NCBI GenBank assembly: GCA_009760855.2
Contig: WPIO01000039.1
Span: 3,058,501-3,122,500, forward strand
DNA: 64,000 nucleotides
Source of the DNA: Cristatella mucedo
Lineage: Eukaryota > Bryozoa > Phylactolaemata > Cristatellidae
Reading direction: 5' to 3'
Shown: positions 32,473 through 44,033 of the stretch, piece by piece
Layout of the letters: the number at the start of each line of letters is the position of its first letter
Position numbering within the stretch: the first letter of the stretch is position 1
The notes under the pieces: model-generated
Told to the model about the DNA's origin: nothing
Databases searched by the model: none
Seen by the model: the letters and a program-made list of their open reading frames with translations, nothing else
Position numbers and translations under genes: made by a program

Positions 32473-35400
32473 GTATGTGAATAGCTCCGCCTCACTGTCC
32501 GCCTAATGGCCGTTTCGTTTACCTCTAGTTAGCGCCGATCTGTGAAGCAATACTACGACAGTGCGCACGCGGAGCTGACCCCAAGCACGCATTAAATGCT
32601 GAGGACCTGTTTGCACCGCGACTATCATTTTGAGCAGCATTTTTCGCATTGACAGCATAATTTCTAAACTTATTGCCTAGATTTTTCGAGGAACTTTCGA
32701 GGCATCGTTTCCCTTCTACCTGCTGGAGCCTTTCGAATAGCCATAGCACCTCTAGCGCCACGGGTACATTACGACCCGCTCGAGTAAAGATCAGAGTCAC
32801 GTGGAGAAAACCTCTACGGGCAGCCGGATGTGAAATCGTGGTGCCTAGGGTTAAATACATGCATGCACCGCGACTGGTTTCCGGGGGGATTCACAGCAAT
32901 TTAGAAGTGCTTTCACACCGACGGAAATCTAGTAAACTCGCTATAATAACAATACCTTAGTCACCAAAAGCATACCCTTATTCTGGGCGACGGTCGCAAA
33001 TAAAAACCCCAGCTTAAAACACGAAGTTAACCAACGTCCTGGATAAGTTTGCATTTCTCACTAAACGAAAGCTGTTCTCTCTCCGACGCCCTCTGGTTGC
33101 TGCCGACGTAAAAACAAAAATGGTAAGGAGTACTAAATATAGGCCTGTGAAGCCCGCCAAAAAGTCGATACTCACTGCCTACCGCTTGCCATTTGAAGAG
33201 TATTGTAGGTCGCATCAATTAATTTTGGCCAAGTTGAAATTTTACATAGAGACGTTGTGGAATCTCTTATCAACAACCCAAAAGTGTTAACGTCCACCAC
33301 TTTTGACCATCTTCGTAGCCGCTCACACACAAGCATGCAGCCCAGTGATCCTACTGGCCAATAAGCACAGCAAGACTCAAAATTCTTTTCAGTTTAGATA
33401 GAACCGATTAGGGGCTCCGTGTCATCACAGGCGCCCCTGCCGGACGGCAAAGCCTCATCGACCGCTCTCTTTTTCTCTCTCTTCCATCTCTCCGTCCATC
33501 TCGTCTGTCTCTATTGAACTCGATAAATTTATCTTCCAGGATAGCCAGGATAAAAAGACCGCTAGTCCTTTAGACCATGTCCCGGCGGTACTACTAATGA
33601 GTTAATTAGACGGGCTGCAGTCTGTCAACCGTTTCGGATATTGTAAATACGCCCTGCCCTGGTCGCGGGTGAACTCAGTTTCTCTCTCAAGTTAGCGATT
33701 GCCAGGCCACTCGTTAAAAAGCTCTTCGTAGAGCATGGTAACTCTCTTCTAGTCACCCGCCTGCCATTCTTATCCAAGGCACTCGAACGAGCGGTGGTCC
33801 TTCAGCTAAACGATTACACCCGTTCTCATCAGATCTCGCCAGCAAGTTCCAGTCGGGATTTAGAGCTACCCTTTCCGTAGAAAACGCTCTGCCTCGCGTT
33901 TACTGCGACATTCTGAACGAGGCTAATCGGGCAAGTGGGTCTCTACCGGTTCTCCAAGATCTTTCTGCGATTGATTTATTGCGGCGCTATAAGCATGTAG
34001 GCCGGTGGAGCTTATGGTCATATTATTTACTGGGGTCAGCTTATGACCAAGCCATGCTAATTAATGGCCTAGCGGATTCGTGGAGCTGCCGCTGGATTAC
34101 GTCGCATGTCGGTTTATGGGGAAGGGTAAATATAGGCGAGTGGCGGCCTACAGAGGGGGGCGGTCGGGACGCCTGAGGTGGGCCATGCGGCTGCATTCGG
34201 GAGCGTTGTAGGCGCCAGCGAGAATATACGTCTTCGTGAATCCGCTTCGGCATTTTGTGTTTTATCACATACGTTCATACGAGAACTTTAAACTATGCTT
34301 TCAGAAGCATTTGACCATGTGATTCCTCCCGGGTGCCTCTCGACACATCTAGTCATCGCTGACTCGCTGCCTTAGTTGGAAATTCCAAGTGTATAGATGT
34401 AAACAGCCTTCGGTCATCCGGGTAGCCCTCACAATGTGGGGTTCCTCGGGGCTCGGTCTTTCGCTCTTAGGCCCTTTCTTTTCATTATCTTTATTTTATC
34501 TCTCGCCGCTGTCATCACCAAATACAATCTTTGCTTTCCTTTCTTCTGTCGAGTCGATCTAATTTCGGCTAACACGAACGCCAATATATCTGGCAAATGT
34601 AAAGTTCCTAGAAAGAGATGAGTTCCCTGAGGGCGCTATATCAAATGTATTATTATTGTTATTGTTATTGCTGCTATTATATCAGGACCTTCTTAGACGA
34701 AAAAGCGAAAGTCATACTCGGTCACGCGTTTGTGACATCGCAACTAGATTACAGCGCTTCTCTTTATTAAAGGACATTTCGAAACGAAAAAGTTCGATGC
34801 AAGTTCGACAATCTGCTTGGCGTTGAGCTCTCCAAGAAGACGTCGGGCTTTCACATTTAATCAGAGCTAAGACGCTTGCTCTTCTATCCGAGGATAATGT
34901 TAGGATCCCTGCGACTGTTTACTGTTCTAAAAGTTGCACATGGTTGGTGAGTTTCGCAATCAAATTCTCTGAGATCCCCAGCCATTACAAGACATGAAAT
35001 ATATGCCGCCCTGGTTTAATCCAGGGGTAAGGTGCTCACATTTGACGTCCGAGATCGTGGGCTCGAGCCCTTTGGCACATGTGAAGTGCCTGGATGCAGT
35101 TCTCTGAGCCGACGATACAAATGAATGATATTTAATTTAATTTAACATATGCTCTACCGATTATCGGTCCTAGGGAGAAAGACAGTTCACACCCCACCTT
35201 CTTTGTCAGGGCCTATGTTGCTTACATCTAAGCATTAGGTATCAACCGTCTGCCAAGCTGATAGCTATAGGTGTTCTTGCAACATAGGCTATAGCCTGTG
35301 TTTTCTGCTGTAAAGCACTGCGACTGCAAACTAGGCGAAGCTTGCAAAGGTACACGGCTCTTTGATTGCTGTTCATATGTTTCATCTGTGGCTATCTTGG

Positions 35401-37515
35401 CGGAGCAAATAACCTCAGAGTGTAATACGTGTATTGTTGCGACTTCGTTGCTTCGATTTCTTGTGCGTTAGCCTAAGACTGATTTTTTTTAGCTATGGCC
35501 TCGGCATTAGTCGTGACGAAATCAAGGTCATCATGGCTGCTGCCATCACCGTGCACGTGCCATTGCTATTCGACAATGTTCTCGAAGAAGTGGCAGACCC
35601 GTGCTATCCACCAACCATGACGGTCCAGCGAACTTTCAACCAGATGGGCAGAAATCGACCGTATGTAATCCTTTACAAGCTAGTGTTCCTGCCCGTGCTT
35701 CAGTTCTTAGTGCCTTTGTGTTTACTCCTTTGGGGGACATACGAAGTTCGAAAAAAGCTAAATGTAGATTCGTCGAGCAATCAGGCCACATCTAGACGGC
35801 TGCAAATTGAGGCACATTTCCGTTTGGAAGACGACAGAGTGGCAGCAGAGTTGGACAAACACGCCTACGTTTTTCTGGTATGCATATTTCCTAACTTGGC
35901 CTACATGATGGTTAGCAGAATGAAAGAAATCCCCACAGGTCTGTACCCACCGATCACATTTGATTTGGCCAGGTCGCTGACAACAGCCTTGATTGTCAGC
36001 TATGTCAGCTGCATAAAAGCGGGCCTGTTCATTGGACTCTACGGTCAATTTCGCTCAGCTGCTCTTCGTGCACTGTGCAGGGCCGCGAGCTGCTTCTATA
36101 ACATACACCGGTGTCTGCTACATAGCATCGAGGCAAGGCGCATCAGTAAAGCAATGAGGCCAAGAGATGCAGAACTAGCAACATCAGCAGTGGCTAATAG
36201 ACCCACAGAAGTGGTGAAAGCCATGGTCCACCAGCATCAAGACATGCACCCACACAGAGCGATAGAAAGCTTTTTTCTGCCGGATGGGTTGTGTGATGCT
36301 GATGCTATGTTCATGCAGGGCTCTGTGGCGGACAACTGCAGCAGACAACCAATCAGCATTAACGTAATACAGGCTTCAACTGCAGATTGCACAATAGAAA
36401 TGAACAACACCATACCAAAGCAGACTAAGACATCGCCCGGGCCTTTTATCAGCATCGATGCTATCTCAAAAGCATCTACGGCCAGCACTCAGTGGGTTCA
36501 CTCATCAGAAGCAGCACAAGCATTGATGCCAGCAGGAGGAGGAGGAGGAGCAGCAGCAGCAGCAGCAGCAGCAACACTGGCACGAGTAGCGCCAGTACTC
36601 CCTGCGACCAGAGCAGAACTGATAGCAGCAGCTGCTGCAGCAGCAACTGCTACAGCAGCCCTAGCACCAACAGTATTACCAGCAGCACCCATAGATGCTT
36701 CAGTGTCGGCAGAGGCATCAGTAGCAATCGTTGCTACAACAACGGCAGAAACAAAAAACATGGCAGTATTTCCAGCACCACCGGCAGCACTAGCAGTAGC
36801 TTCACCGTCACCAGCAGCAGTGCCAGGAGTACCAGCTACAGCATCACCTCTGGCAGAGGCAGAATGGGCATCACTGATGGCGGAGGCAGCAGCTTCGACA
36901 CTACCAGCAACTGAAACAGCCCTGGCTGCAGCAAGGGCAGAGACACAGATGGCAGTGGCTGCATCTGCGCTAGTAAAAGCACAACAAAAAGTGACAGCAT
37001 CTGATCTGGCAGCCCCAGAATTGACAGCACCCGATCATATAGTCTCAGGAAAGGCGGCTTCACAAGTGACGGCGTTAGTGGTATTGGCAAGTGCCCCAGA
37101 GCTGATAGCTTCAAAATCTGTGACCAGAGCAGCAGGAGCGACAGTTCCTGCATTTTTAGCATCAGCAGTAGCCATCGACACAGGAAGAGTAGCGTCGGTT
37201 ACAGCAGCACCAGCACCAACACAGGAATTACTTGCACTGACAGAGCAAAAACTGGCAGCTACAGAAACAGCATCACTGAATCTGGCATTTCCAGAGTTCC
37301 CAGCAGCAAACGTTTTAGCTCTTGTAATGACAGCTTCAGTAGCTGCTTGCAAAACACCACTGGCAGCCTTAGTAGTATTAACAGGCTCACCACTAGAACA
37401 GTCAGAGCCTGCGCAAACACCAGAGGCAACAGCACCAATTGCAGGGTCGCAAAGAGCAGCAATGCCTGCTGTTGAGCTTGCTACCACTGACTTGGTCACG
37501 AATGAGGTGGACTGA
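31952..37515 (+). CDS. FMRFamide-receptor-like GPCR with giant Ala-rich tail, 2 exons
   Basis: Two exons (31952-32472, 35493-37515) join in phase (ACA AG|C TAT) to 847 codons. Seven hydrophobic segments lie at about residues 52-78, 92-114, 128-155, 185-202, 231-255, 297-314 and 335-357. SSVWLTVCACYHRYAEIC at the end of TM3 and ISRDEIKVI before TM4 match the FMRFamide/peptide receptor group of rhodopsin-like GPCRs in the plasma membrane. The DRY box reads HRY, and TM7 has AGLFIGLY where NPxxY is usual. ECL2 has a cysteine, but TM3 lacks the usual partner. The intracellular tail is about 490 residues. From about residue 514 it is A/T/S/P-rich, with a G5 and A8 run. Ligand unknown. ATG at 32024 is an alternative start. 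Confidence 0.85.
33690..34910 (+). mobile_element. LINE A-like element, decayed composite in GPCR intron
   Basis: RT fragments in order: RLPFLSKALERAVVLQLND (about 33765), a 300-bp unmatched stretch (about 33985-34290), EAFDHVIPPGCLSTHL, GVPRGSVF, LSLAAVITKYN, a solo L2-type tail with (ATT)n (about 34590-34680), then KVILGHAFVTSQLDYSASL. Many stops. Confidence 0.75.
35008..35135 (+). mobile_element. S2 SINE, diverged, in GPCR intron
   Basis: CCCTGGTTTAATCCAGGGG head, box B GGGCTCGAGCCC, GCACATGTGAAGTGCCTGG tail start, and GATACAAATGAATGAT end. Confidence 0.75.
35493..37515 (+). CDS. GPCR exon 2 (TM4-TM7 and Ala-rich tail)
   Basis: Acceptor after a T-run, TTTTTTTTAG|CTATGG, completes the serine codon. 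TM4 starts at DEIKVIMAAA. TM5 is VILYKLVFLPVLQFLVPLCL. TM6 is the YVFLVCIFPNLAY region. TM7 is followed by GQFRSAALRALCRAASC, whose cysteines could be palmitoylated. The remaining 1.4 kb is the cytoplasmic tail, ending at TGA 37513-37515. Confidence 0.88.
36531..37500 (+). repeat. Coding NCA-triplet tract (GGA, GCA and derivatives)
   Basis: Starts as (GGA)n followed by (GCA)n, then continues for nearly 1 kb as codons ending in CA (GCA, ACA, TCA, CCA) with few exceptions. It looks like an expanded trinucleotide array eroded by point mutation at the first codon base. Long reading frames stay open in another + frame (36492-36914) and on the - strand (36498-36761, 37035-37499), as expected from such composition. 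Confidence 0.8.
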
Positions 37516-38035
37516 CTTTGATGCTGGGCGAATCAGGAGGCACAAGTACACTTCTTTCAGCCTCCAATCACGTCTTTCAGCAGCTATGCTGAGCAGCATC
37601 GCATGCATCTTGATTTTGCATCGCTCAGTGCAATTAAATGTAAGTATTATGTACCAAAGTACAGCATAGGCTGTCCACAAATGTCACGGTGAAGGAATAG
37701 ATAAAGAATGGCATTTTTTGGACGGGTGATGCTTACAGATTCGTAAGGTGCTGACCGAGAGTGAGTGCAAATGGTCAACTAATAGTCTACGAGCAGTAGT
37801 ATTTCCATGACCTGAAATTATACAAGTTCATCATGCTTGTGATTTTACAAAATTAGCTCATTACAAGGTTGCCTTCTACCTCACCATCGCTCAACAGACT
37901 CCCAGGCACGGCCATCAAGGACATAAGCCACTACGGATAATGACTATCTTTTAAAAATAGCCTCAGAAAATTATTCCCAATTAAATTTTGTCTGCCAGGT
38001 CTTTCGTATTCTTCCTTGTGCAATATAGCACCATA
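37516..38035. other. GPCR 3' flank
   Basis: No canonical AATAAA seen within 300 bases of the stop. Nothing else recognised. Confidence 0.35.
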
Positions 38036-38039
38036 CTCT

Positions 38040-38198
38040 CTCCCTGGGTAAGGTGCTTGCTCTACACGACCCTGGTCGTGGGTTTGAGCCCTTCAGTGGT
38101 CGATCCTGTATTGACCACTGCAAGTACTAGTGACAGCCATCAATGCTCTTCTCCCGCTATACAAATGAGGTTAATCAGCTAAACCTTTTTATTCCAAG
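38040..38198 (+). mobile_element. S1 SINE
   Basis: CTGGGTAAGGTGCTTGCTC head, box B GGTTTGAGCCC, hairpin GGTCGATCCTGTATTGACC, and CCCGCTATACAAATGAGG then TTAATCAGCTAAACC. Confidence 0.88.
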
Positions 38199-39200
38199 CA
38201 TGAAAAGGAAATCTTCTGGCTTGTGCTGAAGTAAGGTGCTTAAAAAACAAGCAGCCAGCTGCAGCTGCAATTAATTAGGCCTCCATGCTCAATCATAGCA
38301 TCCACCTGGAGCTGCTACTTACCTCAAAAGGAAAGAATTCGCCATCCTACAGCAGCAGCAGCAATTTCCGGCTTCAATGGCTGATATCAGAGGCACGCCC
38401 GTTACTCAGCAGGAGCACACCGAGCTGGGAGGTCGGCACGGTAGAAGGACCTCACGCATTCACCTACAGACAGCTAGTACGAAACTGAAGCAGACGTGGT
38501 ACTGACGACGGTGGGCAGCGGCACTCATCTACAAGCAAAGTTATTGCTGCTGATTGAGCCGGACTGGTGGAGAGGAACCTGTACTCGAGAAGGCGGTGCT
38601 TACCTACAGGTGCCGCCTAGAATAGGTGCCACTGCACATGCCTCGTTGGTGCTCAGCTGACCGTGCACCAGCACCGGCGAGCTTAGTGAGGGAAGGATGG
38701 CTGCCTGCAAGTGAAAATCTGCACTGACCCTGCTTGCCGCACGCCGGAGCAGCGGTAGCAGCAGACCACCCGGATGCATTGCTGCGCTTAACAGCAAGAT
38801 CTTGTACTGGCGCCGTCCTAGTGCCGTGAGGCCAAAGCTCTAGCTGGGTCTCCCAGCCTGCGACCGTCAGATTCGGGCTCATTAGTGTGTGATCAATGTG
38901 AGTCGCTCCATCGTCATATACAATTGTATCAAATCCTGCACAAAACTCTTTGCAGCAGCCTATGATAAACAGTTGCAGCCACTGGAATGCTAGAACAGCA
39001 CGAGCAGCTTGGCTAAGAGGACAATGAGATTCACAGGTGACGGGTTGAAAAAAGCTAATACGCCTTTAGTTATACTTGGAGCCAGGTCAGTTTCTGCAGT
39101 GAGCACTGTCGATGGCCGGCTCTTTAACACGGTCGCCGACGTTTGTTTATATTTACGTTAAATAAACACGTTGTAGGACTATCTTTTTACCTTAGGATTT
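38199..39200. other. No gene recognised
   Basis: GC-moderate DNA with frames of up to 92 codons on the - strand (38604-38882). No domain. Confidence 0.4.
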
Positions 39201-39302
39201 AGGATCCTGGGTTTGTTGTTTAGAGTTTAGTGGTTGGATTGTACATTTTTTGGGTTTGAGTTTTTGGGTTTTAGTTTTCAAGGTTTAGATTTTAGGTTTT
39301 AG
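39190..39302 (+). repeat. Degenerate TTTAGGG/TTAGGG-like tract
   Basis: Irregular runs such as TTAGGATTTAGGAT, GTTTAGAGTTTAG and TTTTAGGTTTTAGGG over about 110 bases. Resembles eroded telomere-type or simple repeat DNA. Confidence 0.4.
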
Positions 39303-39410
39303 GGAGAAACTGTAGACAGAAAAGATATATCAAAACGTATTTGTGTGCTTATTAGAGCCAGAGACCAAAATGCCTCATCTCGATCAGTTGACTCTGGAAT
39401 CTAAAGCAAC

Positions 39411-39512
39411 TGATCGTACTTCCTTTGCAGCAATTGTAAAGCACCTAGAAAGATATTCGAGTTCTCCGAGGGCGCTTTATCAAATGTTTTATTATTATTA
39501 TTATTATAACTG
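39411..39512 (+). mobile_element. Solo LINE A 3' tail
   Basis: GATCGTACTTCCTTTGCAGC, then TGTAAAGCACCTAGAAAGAT and AGGGCGCTTTATCAAATG, then (ATT)n. Under 110 bases, an extreme 5' truncation. Confidence 0.8.
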
Positions 39513-42425
39513 CTCATTGCAGTAAATGCCCACCTACCAGGGGTGCTAATTTTAAATTTAGTCACCTGGCGAGCTGAGCAAAGGGTGCCGGGGATCTGAA
39601 TTGAATTAAATATAATTCCTGAAGGACCTCATACCAAAGCTTTTTTTACTTACCACCCGTTGCATGGGGAAAATGCCGTGACTCCGAAACTTGGGGGTCT
39701 GAAGGCATCCATTCTCCAGGCATTGGTATGACATCAAGCAGAATTTATTCCTAGTTGCTCTCATCTGCATCCCGTGTTGTTCTGTCCCGGCAGATGCTGG
39801 GTGCTATGTGCTGTGCCTTACTGGAACGCAGCTTGCTCTCTTGAGCTACGTAGGCTCCCATCTTCATGCTAATACGTTCAGAAAGTGGAGCGACCACCTG
39901 CATATTTTTGAAGACTAAGTAAAAATTGCATCATTGCTTCTCATACTCACACCCACATGCAAGCAGATACAGTCGCACGCACATATGTGAGCATGCACAT
40001 AGCACACGCCCGCAAGCACACACACTGACTACCAAGCATACATTAGAGACTGAATAGTATGTTTGCCTTTGATGCAGAATGCTTGCTGTCGGTGTCCAAG
40101 GCAGGAGTAAACTTTAGACGAGATTACAAGGACACTCTCCTCTTTTGTGGAAAGAAAGCATGAGAAACCCGTCAGGGTATCGCCTGAGCTACCAAGGCTC
40201 TGTGGCTGATTCTTGCTTCGGCACTTGGTTAAGCCTTATAGATGCTTTTTTCCAACTACTTAGCATCGGGCACATTATAAGTACATTATAAGCTTAATCA
40301 AGGATAAACCCTTCCACCAGGCATAAGGAGACCGAGAGACGAATTTGAATGTTGACGCTCTGCGATTTGTGCCGTATTCACAACCTTGGACTCGATGGCC
40401 TCACCCTCTAGCTTGCAGTCAGAGGAAGTTTGTCTGCTTCGCCTCTTGTCTGCTTGGAGCACCAGCATCGCGGATGTCTTAACAATTATGTATCTACAAC
40501 CCCACAGGCAGGCATGACTGCTGCTGCTGTCTCTTTAATTATGGAAACTCTTGGGGCAATGTATTTTCCGTATACCAGTCATCTTATCAGCGCTACAGTC
40601 AATGGGTGCCATGCAATAGTGCCTACTAATTCCGGTTATGGCTATATCATATTGAAATGAAATTTTGGCAGTGGTTTGGACTTTTGCCACTAGTACCTGA
40701 GGGCCTGGATTCAATACTCCGTGCACGATCTACGACCGATTATCTCCTCTTTCCTGTCACAAGGACTGCGATAGCACTTCTTTAGTCGGGCTTTCCGATC
40801 AAAAATACTTCCTGCTTATGTACAAATACAAGACTAGGCATGGAGTGCACACTGCATGATGAGGCACACGGCTGCTTCGCATTCTCTCGAGTTTCATGAG
40901 GGGGAGGGGAGTGATCTGCAGCACCATGTAGCATGCTTTAGTGGCACACGAGACGCCGAACTGAACAGCATTCGTGGATGAGCAAGACGCACAAGCAATC
41001 GTTACATCTATTCATTCACAGCATCTCAGCTTCCTTCCACGCATATATGCGCAAAACAACTAAAAGTGGAATACTAAAACGGCACTTTGAAACAAATTCT
41101 TTATGCAGTGAAGTTAATCAGAGACTGCCGACGAGCTGTATTCACTGTTTACTGTCGTCGTGACACTAGACATGTAGTCACACAGCTATAGAAGATTTCT
41201 GCGAATTTTTTGTTGGTGGTCGCCCAGCAATAGTACATAGGGCTAAGCAGCATAGCTGCTACCTTTCAGATAACTGCACAATTCTGTGGTTCTCGAGAGT
41301 AGATGCAGTAAGCGTGTAGAGCATCAGCAAAAAGGCACAAGAAATTCACACACGTGCACTTAAAGTGCATAGATAGGGACAACAATACAAGAAAAGTGGC
41401 AGCAAGACCCAGTTGGCAGGGCCAAGTATTGCCGATCGGTTAACAACGAACGGAACAAATGTAAGCACACGGCTGGAATAGCAGACTGTAGCTTTCTCGA
41501 CACTGAGTTGACACTTGGATTTAGAAAAAAGGAACATAATAGTTTTTCATCACAGGCGTCAAAAACTTGAAAAGTATGGTGGAAAGGAGTACATATGTCC
41601 GTGACTTGACGGCTTGTGCTGGCCACTTCAGAAAAGTGAACGATGAGCCGCCTTGTGCTGCAGGCTAGTTGATGGATCGCTATTTTGATATTCCATTAAT
41701 TCCACCTATAAATTGTTAATACATATGTTGTAAGCTAGGGATACTGCATACATCTAAGTAAGTTCTTCGATAGCTCACTGTTTTTAAATAGAAAAAGAAC
41801 TAAACAGAAAAATGCAAGCTAGCCTACCACATGCAAACTGTTAACAACGAAGCAGTTACAACGAAGCAACTGCTTCACATTTGCATTTCTAGTCACATCA
41901 ATCGATACGATAAAAACTTTATAACCCATCACAAAAGAGCAAAGCAACGGTATTTAATTAAGCTGTTCACCCAACAGATGACCTGTAGCAATATATTGCG
42001 GTAACAGAACAGATACAAATTCTGCCAGCTCCACCTACCGGAAACTGTTATAGTTAATTAAAAAAAGATACTAGAGAAGAACATCATGCGTTTTTGTTTA
42101 TGCATTGCTTATTACTTTAAATCTCTGTACTATGCCTGCTTACGGCATTGGTGCAAACATTGGCCTTCAAAAGACGTCCACAAATGGAGTTAGGAGTTCG
42201 TAAATTATTCTCTAGTACGGTAAAGATTCTGCCAGCGGTGAAATAAGCGAGTGCAACCTAGGTGCAAATATTTGCAGCGGAAGTCGCACAGGACCACTCT
42301 ACCGACTCATGGTATACCATGAATGGAGATGTTACACCGACAATACATTGAGCTACTAGCTGCCATTGTTAAAGAAATAGCAGCAGCAGCTGTTATGCCT
42401 GCCAGTGGGGGTTGTGGACACAGAT
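39513..42425. other. Long gene-free stretch
   Basis: Nearly 3 kb without a recognisable gene. It has a CA/GC-rich CACACA region near 39950-40030 and scattered CAG runs. No repeat family assigned. Confidence 0.5.
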
Positions 42426-42426
42426 T

Positions 42427-42678
42427 ACATTCGACTCAGCTTATTAGAATAAGCGTGGGCCGGCAACTGGGCATTCTTATATGCTGAGTACTCCCACATG
42501 GGTAGTATTCCCACACTCGGAGTATTCCTACACTCAGAGTATTCCCATACGCAGAGTATTCCCATTCCTATATGCAGAATGAAACTAATTTGCAAAAGAA
42601 TCTGGGATGAAGAACTGCTATTCTTATAGGCGAAGTATTCCTATATACGATATTTTTAAAGGCAGAGTCGACTCCAGT
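42427..42678. mobile_element. pogo-like MITE with internal minisatellite
   Basis: Matches the 62733 element: a TCGACTCAGCTTATTAGAAT left end, GTGGGCCGGCAA, AACTGCTATTCTTATAGGC, and an AGAGTCGACTCCAG right end. The middle holds about six copies of a CACACTCGGAGTATTCC-like unit. Confidence 0.7.
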
Positions 42679-42875
42679 TAGGACAGCTGCAATGCTGACG
42701 TTCTTAGCCAAGAGACAAACAGACCACGACACTTCCATCCTCTGATTTCCAGCTAGATGGTGAGTACACTCAACACTGCAAATGTTACAAAAAATCGCCT
42801 GTCCGGGGGCAGGCCTCCCTCTATCTCTCTCTACTTCCTTCCCTTCCTTCCTGAATCCATCCCTTCCTACATACA

Positions 42876-42877
<2 letters not shown>

Positions 42878-42957
<80 letters not shown>
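42878..42957. repeat. (CT)n(TA)n compound microsatellite
   Basis: About 38 bases of CT followed by about 40 of TA, directly abutting an S2 SINE. Confidence 0.95.
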
Positions 42958-42958
<1 letters not shown>

Positions 42959-44033
42959 CCGAGCTGGGTTGGTCCAGTGGTTAAGGTGCTCGCCCCGACT
43001 AAGGTCTGGCTGAGGTCGTGGCCTCGAGCCCTGAGGCATATGTGAAGCGCCTGAATACAGATTTAATTAAATGACGATAAAATCGAACTGCTTCTCATAG
43101 GACACCCTAAGCGCATGGCTGGATTAAAAGGCTTTGCTGCTCTAATAGGTGATGCTATTGTGCGACCTTCACCACGTGCTCGTAATCTAGGTGTCGTGTT
43201 CGACAGCTGCCTCAATTTCAAAGCTTCATTCAGAAGACTGCCTCTACAGCTAGCTATCAAATCCGATCCCTATCCAAGATTAGAAGCTGTCTCCCACAGT
43301 GGCTTGTAAAAAATTTACCTAGCTCTTTAGTTCTGTCTTGGCTTGATTATTGTAATTCCCTTTTGGCTGGGCTACCAAAGAAAGCTATTATGCCACTACA
43401 TCTGACTATGAATATGGCTGCAAGGCTGGTCTTCAAGTCCCAGCGGTTTGAGCACGTGCCACCTCTGCTGAAAGAGCTAGGATGGTTGCCGGTTGAGCAA
43501 AGGATACAAAGCAAAGTTCTTACGCTGACCCACAAGGCCCACCACGGCTTGGCTCCTTCGTAACTAGCTGAACTGCTGCATCAGTTTCAGCCTGTTCGCG
43601 CCCTCAGGTCCTGTGTGGACAATAAATTAGCTGTCCCATTCCTCCGCTTAAATACCATTGGTGACAGAAGCTTTAGCTCTGCAGGTCCTACACTGTGGAA
43701 CTCGCTTCCACAGTTCTTACGCAACAACATCTATTCTCCAACTGCCGACTATGGCACATCTTTTTCAGCGGTCCTGAACTGCTACTTCCATGCTGCTCAC
43801 TACCTCAACTGCTCTGCTGACTCTGCTATGCTTCCCACTTTCTCTTTGTTGCGTGAGACGAAGTCTGTTGGCTACCGAATGCGTGCCAAAAGCCGCTTAG
43901 GCTGTGAGTGCGCTATACAAAACTCTCCTGTGTAACACCCACATGGTCTTTATGACTTTGTGGAGTTACTGACGGAGATACATAGTTCTCTTGGGGCGTT
44001 ATACAAATGAATTATATTTTTAATTATATCTAT
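42955..44033 (+). mobile_element. S2 SINE split by a LINE B insertion
   Basis: S2 head and body run to about 43066 (CGCCGAGCTGGGTTGG to GCGCCTGAATACAGAT). The missing S2 end, AGTTCTCTTGGGGCGTTATA, resumes at 43986 and ends in AATTATATTTT. Confidence 0.9.
43067..43985 (+). mobile_element. LINE B, 5'-truncated, inside S2
   Basis: Starts in the LNDDK motif (ATTAAATGACGATAAAATCG), carries the C-terminal RT region with SLLRETKSVGYRM, and ends GACGGAGATACAT. Stop codons at 43309 and 43561 and a frame break are present. Confidence 0.92.

Noticed and set aside
36498-37499. Minus-strand Ala/Val-rich frames of 87-154 codons
   Set aside because: Shadows of the NCA triplet tract in the GPCR exon, with no independent gene features.
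42490-42570. CRISPR-like short repeats
   Set aside because: Units are directly adjacent without unique spacers and lie inside a MITE in a eukaryotic genome. This is a minisatellite.
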